Both the position numbers and the translations under genes were made by a program. A stretch of 64,000 nucleotides of DNA from Sinohyriopsis cumingii (Eukaryota > Mollusca > Bivalvia > Unionida > Unionidae), in the NCBI GenBank assembly GCA_028554795.2, contig CM068838.1, positions 130,643,428-130,707,427 on the forward strand, in the 5' to 3' direction. Positions 57,610 to 64,000 of this stretch are shown here, in pieces. A model generated the notes under the pieces. That model ran no database searches and was not told the DNA's origin. It saw only the letters and a program-made list of their open reading frames with translations. The first letter of the stretch is position 1. Every line of letters starts with the position of its first letter.

Positions 57610-59575
57610 ATTGATCCTGGTTCAAAACCGGTTCAAACCAGTATAATCCAAGTAGATTTTATGGTTTAAGGCCACTTTGGACTGGTTGTGACCAGTTTAA
57701 ACCAGTTCCATCCAGATCAAACTGGTTCCATCTGGTTCATATCAGTTCATTCCAGTTTATCCTGGTTCAAAACAGTTCAAACCGGTTTAATCCAATGAGA
57801 TTTCATGGTTTAAGGCCACTTCGGATTGGTTTTGATCAGTTTGAACTGGTTTAAACCAGTTCCACCTGGATCAAACCAGTTCCATCTGGTTCAAACCAGT
57901 TCATTCCAGTTTATCCTGGTTCAAAACTGGTTTAATCCAAGTAGATTTCATGGTTTAAGGCCACTTTGGACTGGTTTCAACCAGTTTGAACTGGCTTAAA
58001 TGGGTTCCATCTGGTTCAAACCAGTTCAATCTGGTTCAAACCAGTTCATTCCAGTTTATCCTGGTTCAAAACCGATTCAAACCAGTATAATCCAAGTAGA
58101 TTTTATGGTTTAAGGCCACTTTAGACTGGTTTTGACCAGTTTAAACTGGATCCATCTGGATCAAACTGGTTCTATCTCGTTCAATCCAGTTCATTCCATG
58201 TAGTTCATTCCATGTAGATTTGATGGTTTAAAGCCACTTTGTCTGGTTGTGTCAGGTTTTAACCGGTTTAAACCGGCTGCATCCGATTAAATCTGTTCCA
58301 TCTGGTTCAAACAAGTTCATTCCAGTTTATCCCGGTTCAAACCAGTATAATCCAAGTAGATGTTATGGTTTAAGGTGGTTCCATCAGATCAAACCAGTTC
58401 CATCTGGTTCAAACCAGTTCATTCCAGTTTATCCTGGTTCAAAACTGATTCAAACCAGTATAATCCAAGTAGATTTGATGGTTTAAGGCCACTTTGGACT
58501 GGTTTTGACCAGTTTAAACTAGATCCATCCAGATCAAACCAGTTCCATCTGGTTCAATCCAGTTCATTCCAGTTTATCCTGGTTCAAAACTGGTTCAGAC
58601 CAGTTTAATCCATGTAGATTTCATGGTTTAAGGCCACTTTGTCTGGTTTTTGACAGGTTTAAAACAGTTTAAACCAGCTGCATCCGATCAAACTGGTTCC
58701 ATCTGGATCAAACCAGTTCATTCCAGTTTATTCTGTTCAAACCAGTATAATCCAAGCAGATGTTATGGTTTAAGGCCAATTTGGACTAGTTTTGACCAGT
58801 TGAAACTGGTTTAAACTGGTTCCATTGGATCAAACCAGTTCCATCTGGTTCAAACCAGTTCATTCCAGTTTATCCTGGTTCAAAACCAATTCAAACCAGT
58901 ATAATCCAAGTAGATGTTATGGTTTAAGGCCACTTTGGCTGGTTTTGACTGGTTTAAACCAGATCCATCCAGAATAAACCAGTTCCATCTGGTTCAATCC
59001 AGTTCATTCTAGTTATCCTGGTTCAAAACTGGTTCAAACCAGCTTAATCCATGTAGATTTCATGGTTTAAGGCCACTTTGTCTGGTTTTGACAGGTTTTA
59101 ACTGGTTTAAACCAGTTGTGTCCAATCAAACCAGTTCCAACTGGTTCAAACCAGTTCATTCCAGTTTATCCTGGTTCAAAACTGGTTCAAACTGGTTTAA
59201 TCCAAGTAGATTTCATGGTTTAAAGCCACTTTGGACTGGTTTTGACCAGTTTAAACTGGTGCCATCTGGTTCAAACCAGTTCCATCTGGTTCAAACCAGT
59301 TCATTCCAGTTTATACTGGTTCAAAACTGGTTCAAACCAGTATAATCCAAGTAGATGTTATGGTTTAAGGCTACTTTGGACTAGTTTTGACCAGTTTAAA
59401 CCACTTTAAGCTGGTTCCATCAGATCAAACCAGTTCCATCTGGTTCAAACCAGTTCATTCCAGTTATCCTGTTTCAAATGAGCTTAATCCAAGTAGATTT
59501 CATGGTTTAAGGCCACTTTGGACTGGTTTTGACTGGTTTCAACCGGTTACATCTGGTTCAAACCAGTTCCATATG
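57610..59575. repeat. Tandem satellite, unit about 144 bp, 14 or more units
   Basis: The landmark ATGGTTTAAGGCCACTT starts near 57661, 57805, 57950, 58105, 58223, 58365, 58478, 58623, 58765, 58919, 59062, 59215, 59360 and 59502. The steps are 113-155 bp, mostly 142-145. Within a unit, 20-24-bp sub-repeats based on CTGGTTCAAACCAGTTC occur, many of them near-palindromes (ACTGGTTTAAACCAGT). Length differences between units are whole sub-repeats gained or lost. Gly/Ser/Phe/Pro-type open frames across it are repeat artefacts. Confidence 0.93.
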
Positions 59576-61239
59576 CTGGCCACTGGTCGCAATAGAGGGG
59601 TGGCCGTTCTTGAGGGGTACTCTTGAATACAAACTTGATGGTGCCAAGGAATTCTTGCTGTAAGAAGCTGGTTGCTGCTGGTCAGGGGCACCGTTCATTG
59701 GGGGACTACTGTAATTGTGTATACAATATTTACATTAATTTCATAGAGCAAAAGAAAGTAAATAGTGGCTAGACATGTTATATACACATTAATAATACTA
59801 CATGTGGACCATAAATAACAGGATAGCTTGTATTATACAAGCTAGTGATTTGGATTTTTAAATTAGCTTTAACAGTTTTTCAGTCATATTGCTACAATGT
59901 CTGCAGTGTGGCAGTTTATGGTGATGTCTAGCACTGGGGCATCATGCCACAGACATGAGGCATGATGTCCCACCCAGTCACATTATCCTGACACCAGGCC
60001 GACCAGTCCTAAAACTAACCTCTTAATGCTGAGTGCCTAGTGAGGCAGCTGTAAAATAGTACAATTTTTGTAAGTCTTTGGTAAAAAGTAAATAGGGCAG
60101 AATGAGATATTCTAAAAAGATCTAATAAGTCTGAAAGGAAGATACCATGATAACTTATTATATTTGGACTGCATTTCAGAAAAGAATATATTATTTGGAC
60201 CACATTTCAGACAAGAATATAAAGCAGAAAGTGATAAGACTATATAATTACAACAATGTTGAAGTGTGGGCAAGTAATTATAATAAAGAAGTAATTTTGG
60301 ATAAGTTTTCTCCAAAACTCCTTGGGGGAGATGACCACTGCGGGAGATGGGCTTCAGTTCATCTCCCCACCCAGGGGGTGGTTCCAGACAGAGCATGAGC
60401 CAAAATGTTCCAAGCCCTACAGGTTCTTTGGAGGAAAAAAGAAAGAAAAAGGGGTATCTTCCCTTAAAAAAATCTACTAAATACTAACTTCACTATAAAA
60501 ACAAGGGAAACTCACAAAGAAATAATGTTTCCTTTAACAAACACTTTTAGGTACAGAAAGTCATACAGATGGGGACAGAGGACTTACATGCTAGAGGATG
60601 TATTGAGCACAGATACCACAGGGCTATGTTGCATGGTGCTACACGAAGTGGATAAGCCATGGAAGAGCTTGAGAAAACTCAAGTGTGTAGTACATGGGTA
60701 CTCAAACAAACAGACAAGGGGGAGACAAATACATTACAAACTAAACAGAATGGTTTCCCTAAAAAGTAAAGAAACACAAGCACAAACACACAGAAAAAAA
60801 ATTAGAAACTGGTTTCTAGCATTATATTTTATTTTTAACTTTTTGTTTTGATTTTGGCCTTTTGTTTCAGACTAGTGTGTAATATTTTCTTCCTTGACAG
60901 TCTAATTATAGAGAAATCTTACATTAAAAAGGGACAAACAAAAAACAAAATTTGGATAAAAAGAACCAAATACTACCATTGTCCTTTAAATGAATACAAT
61001 CAAAACTAAGATAAGTATAACATAACCCAGAATGACAGCCAAGCAGTGTGTGTGTGTGTGTGCACGTATGAACAGACGACTCTTTAGAGCAGTCCATTTT
61101 TGAAAAAAAACCTTCCTATGAAAACGAAAACACAAGCGTCAATAACATTAAACTGAGGCTTCTAACTGGGTTGCACTAAACCAAGGCCTCTACATGGTTA
61201 ATTTTTCTCTTGACACTTGTGTGTCAAATTTATTTACCG
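59576..61239. other. AT-rich DNA, no gene recognised
   Basis: A 108-codon plus frame (60525-60851) is basic and polar but lacks any motif. A (TG)n run lies at about 61049-61062. Nothing else is supported. Confidence 0.5.
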
Positions 61240-61876
61240 ACCCCAGGACATTCACTGTTGGTCGTCAACAACAAAATTTTATCGAGACCTGTGTGATATT
61301 GCGACCGAGGATCTTGTAAATTTATCGTGATAAATCCATCAGGAATCGCTTGTGCTTTTGAGAAGTTTTTAAACTTAATCATATCCATGTCCCTTGAACA
61401 CAAAGTTTGGTGGATGTTTCTAGTGTGTGAGCATCAACACCGTTAAAGACAACCAGAGGATTGCAGTTATCTCTGATCACTTTAGGTATTTGCACATATC
61501 GTTGAGTAACATATTACATAATATCTGTGTTTTGTGTCTGCCTCACGAAAATATCTGAGCTGGGTTTTATTGTTTGTCTAGCATCAAATCATCATATACT
61601 AAGAGATGGTTGATACCCCCATGGAGATCATCTACCAATGGTACATCATTGATGTCAGTGATAAAATCAATAATATCATTGCTGTCATTGTTTATCTACA
61701 GATGGTGCTATTCAATACAACTTATCCCACTTGAGCTATCTCATTATCAGGTTAGGCAACAATTGCATCTTACCAGACCCAGATGGACCTATGATAACTG
61801 CTCTGATAGAATTTGGTAGCGCTGGATGATGTTTGACTGGCTCTTGTTTTTGTGACACTGAGAAATCGATTACATT
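61240..61876 (-). pseudogene. Polinton C packaging ATPase, mutated Walker A
   Basis: It starts at 61876 (MNVIDFS). Walker A reads GPSGSGKM, where the usual final Thr is Met. After this, stops and frameshifts break the gene. The C-terminal words DMDMIKFKNF and DPRSQYHTGLDKI appear near 61400-61290, in the same order as in remnant A. The adjacent minus-strand region shows no clean Walker B. Confidence 0.8.
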
Positions 61877-61959
61877 CATGTTGAAGAAATATAATAAATA
61901 TCTGGATTTATATTGATTGATGCAGGGCACCCACCCCCACCAGTGGATTAAAAACAATA

Positions 61960-62417
61960 ACGAGGAGGAATAAAAAGCGTGTACTTACAGGCAAGTGTGT
62001 GAAAAGTGGTACAAAAATTATTTTGTTTATCTCTCATACAACAGGCAGAGATATCACTGCTTCACTAAGAAAATTACCAGGGGCTCCATGGGCTAAGTAT
62101 CCTGCTGAGAAGCATCTTCCTGGAATATAATTACTGTGGTCCTGGAACCCGACTTGATATCTGACTTGGCAAGGAAAATCAATCAAGACCTGGAGAGTAT
62201 CCAATATGTGCGACTGATCAAGCATGCCACATTCATGATGTCGCACATAAAAATCCAGATCTACAACGACGACATATTGCAGATGTGAAGTTGATTCACA
62301 CCCTAAGTCTGTAAAAAATAAATCTCTCAGAGAATCGTTTGCTAATTTTTTTTATAAGATCTGTGATGAAAGGTAAAGTAGTGCTAGGGGCTGGTAATTA
62401 ATCATAGATAACTATTA
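61960..62417 (-). pseudogene. Unresolved Polinton C coding text
   Basis: A minus frame (62246-62034) contains HILDTLQVLIDFPCQV and GRCFSAGYLAHG, preceded by VVVVDLDF in the same frame. The composition is protein-like and the position is upstream of the ATPase, where a structural or protease gene is expected, but no family can be named. Confidence 0.35.
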
Positions 62418-63290
62418 TATGGAGCAAATTTATTATAGCCCAAAAGGATATTGGAGGGGTAGAGCAACGATTAGTAAACTTGCTGATGTGGCAGGTGTCA
62501 CACATTCTGTTGCTGAAGATTGGTTAGTGTGACAGGCAATATATATATGGCAAATTTATCTACTACCACTTAAAAAATTCAGTACACACATTTTGATGTT
62601 GGCACTCCCAATGGGGTTCATCAGGCAGATATTTTGTTTTTACCACATGATACTATTAAAACTGGTAGACGTTAATTGCGCACATACAAATACGCGTTAA
62701 CTGTCATTGACGTTGCAAGTAGATATAAAGAAGCAGAACCACTATGCACAAAGACAGCAATTGAAGTTGCATCTGTGTTTGAACGAATCTATCGACAAGG
62801 TCCTTTGTGATGGCCACAGTTGCTACAGGTTGATCATGGCAAAGAATTTCTTGGTGCAGTAACATCACTGATGCAACTAGATAATGTCAAATTCAGATCA
62901 GGGCACATTGCAATTCATTGCGATCAGGCAATCACTGAGTGATTTAATCAAACACTTGCTGAGCGATTGTTTGGATATCAATATACACAGGAAATATCCC
63001 TGAACAAAGTTCAGGTGGACAAGGGATCTTGTAAATGGGTTGCAAGACTACCAAGTGTGATAGCTGCATTAAATAATGAAATTACTCGTGGAATTTCAAT
63101 GAAACCCATCAATACAATCTTGAAGAAACACATACCATTTACCACTTGTGAGTGGCAGCCACATGACTCTTTCTCAAAACAACCAGTACTAGGTAATATG
63201 ACTGTCAGATATTTATATGAGCTGGGGAGCTTGAGGGAGGAGGTAAAAAAAAAGAGTGACTCACCCAGTCTAGAGTGTAACCACACATAA
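62418..63290 (+). pseudogene. Polinton C integrase (retroviral type), several stops
   Basis: N-terminal text reads YYSPKGYWRGRATISKLA. The core follows with DVGTPNGVHQADILFLPHD, then ALTVIDVASRYKEAEPL (first aspartate region, about 62697) and LQVDHGKEFLGAV (second aspartate, about 62826). The glutamate region near 62925-62960 reads AITE followed by TGA, where an Arg codon (CGA) is expected. Further stops are near 62528, 62672 and 62807. The C-terminal part is open from 62967 to 63290. This integrase differs from the one at 32.8 kb in all three motif contexts, supporting two lineages. Confidence 0.85.
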
Positions 63291-64000
63291 AATTTCCAGT
63301 GTGGTAAGATCCACAGGTAGACCTGCAATCTACAAATTAGATTCAATTCTCCTCAACATGGATTTGTACATGAACAATCACAAGTAATTCCTGAAGATAC
63401 ACAATTACCACCATCTTCACTCTTGTAAAAGCTCACTTCTGTGAAGGATGATTTGCCAGCAGGACACCAGCTCCAGGGCACTAGCATCCCAATGTCGATT
63501 ACACTCAAGACAGGTCAGCATCACATTTTTGCACGTGTGGCCGAGACTACTATTAAATCTATTCAGGGTAAATTGTCATGGGTCGTTAGGAGAATACTGT
63601 CACAACATTACTGTGTTACAGCAAGCACAGTGATTATTTTGTCATTGTTTCAGTGTCATGATAAACTTAACATCAAGATCGAAATCGCGTTTCATGTCAA
63701 GATTTTGAAATAATTCAATTGCGTGTGTTGTATTACCAGAATTACTGCCAGGTCAGTTGAGATAAACATTTTTATATATGGCCACAGGATCATATACAAA
63801 TAGTACTGGTGATGGTTGTGACATTTGACTAGTTCAGCAGATTTTTTCTCTTTTTAACCCTTTACCTCACAGAGCATAGTTACAAAGTGCAGCGTGCTAT
63901 AAATAGAATACCTGTTACCTATTCGACTCCATACACATAGGCCTGCCTGTTAACTGTTAAGTAATGTAGTGTATGTTCTGTTTAACAGCAATTTTAACCA
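63291..64000. other. Right flank of Polinton C, unresolved
   Basis: A 90-codon plus frame (63441-63713) begins MKDDLPAGHQLQGTSIPMS and could be a further element gene, but nothing was recognised. From about 63720 the sequence is AT-rich and non-coding. The right terminal repeat, if present, should be sought here or just beyond the window. Confidence 0.4.

Larger units (their letters stand above)
61240..63500. mobile_element. Maverick/Polinton remnant C
   Basis: A decayed packaging ATPase on minus (61876-61240) and a decayed integrase on plus (about 62418-63290) flank an unresolved stretch. The ATPase matches that of remnant A in its N-terminal and C-terminal word patterns, so A and C belong to one lineage, distinct from B. 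The element continues to or beyond about 63.5 kb. No terminal repeat was found inside the window. Confidence 0.78.

Noticed and set aside
57610..59575. CRISPR array
   Set aside because: The repeats are contiguous and variable, with no unique spacers, and the DNA is eukaryotic.
58247..59626. Several 79-85 codon repeat proteins
   Set aside because: They are open frames running through the 144-bp satellite, with phase lost whenever unit length changes.

Overview
The window reads as AT-rich nuclear DNA of an invertebrate animal. LINE fragments of several lineages, tRNA-derived SINE heads, long (TA)n, (GAT)n and (TTC)n microsatellites, a 2-kb tandem satellite and Maverick/Polinton-type elements are what one expects of a mollusc or another lophotrochozoan. 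The phylum is an inference from repeat style and was not proven. No complete intron-bearing host gene was recognised.

Layout. 2.5-6.7 kb: Polinton remnant A, with virion-like pieces, a packaging ATPase and a DNA polymerase B C-terminus. 7.7-13.8 kb: four different decayed LINE pieces. 14-20.4 kb: mostly featureless AT-rich DNA. About 20.6-33.5 kb: a GC-richer adintovirus/Polinton-like element (B). It carries a divergent gene pair whose 3' ends both look like histone mRNA 3' ends, a CCHC zinc-knuckle gene, protein-primed DNA polymerase B, a BIR-domain gene, a tandem accessory family, a packaging ATPase, basic late proteins and a DD35E integrase. 33.5-38.5 kb: a 5'-truncated LINE that cuts off the integrase, then a nearly full-length LINE in the opposite orientation. 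38.5-57.6 kb: host-like AT-rich DNA with short possible exons, LINE pieces, a decayed transposase-like gene (44.0-45.7 kb) and an intact 418-codon ORF resembling bacterial TcmP proteins (48.0-49.2 kb). 57.6-59.6 kb: a tandem satellite with a unit of about 144 bp. 61.2-63.5 kb: Polinton remnant C, with ATPase on minus and integrase on plus, of the same ATPase lineage as A.

How the genes fit together. Element B has the replication (PolB), packaging (ATPase), core (basic proteins) and integration (integrase) modules of a virus-like Polinton. I could not find its major capsid, penton or protease genes. Many genes carry stops or frameshifts, and an aspartate of PolB motif A is replaced by alanine, so the copy is a fossil. 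Four of its genes have a TATA box 45-54 bp before the ATG. The two leftmost genes instead end in a histone-type stem-loop with a purine-rich downstream element. This suggests that one gene set was expressed like replication-dependent histone genes. Together with the BIR domain and the duplicated accessory genes, this is the most interesting part of the window.
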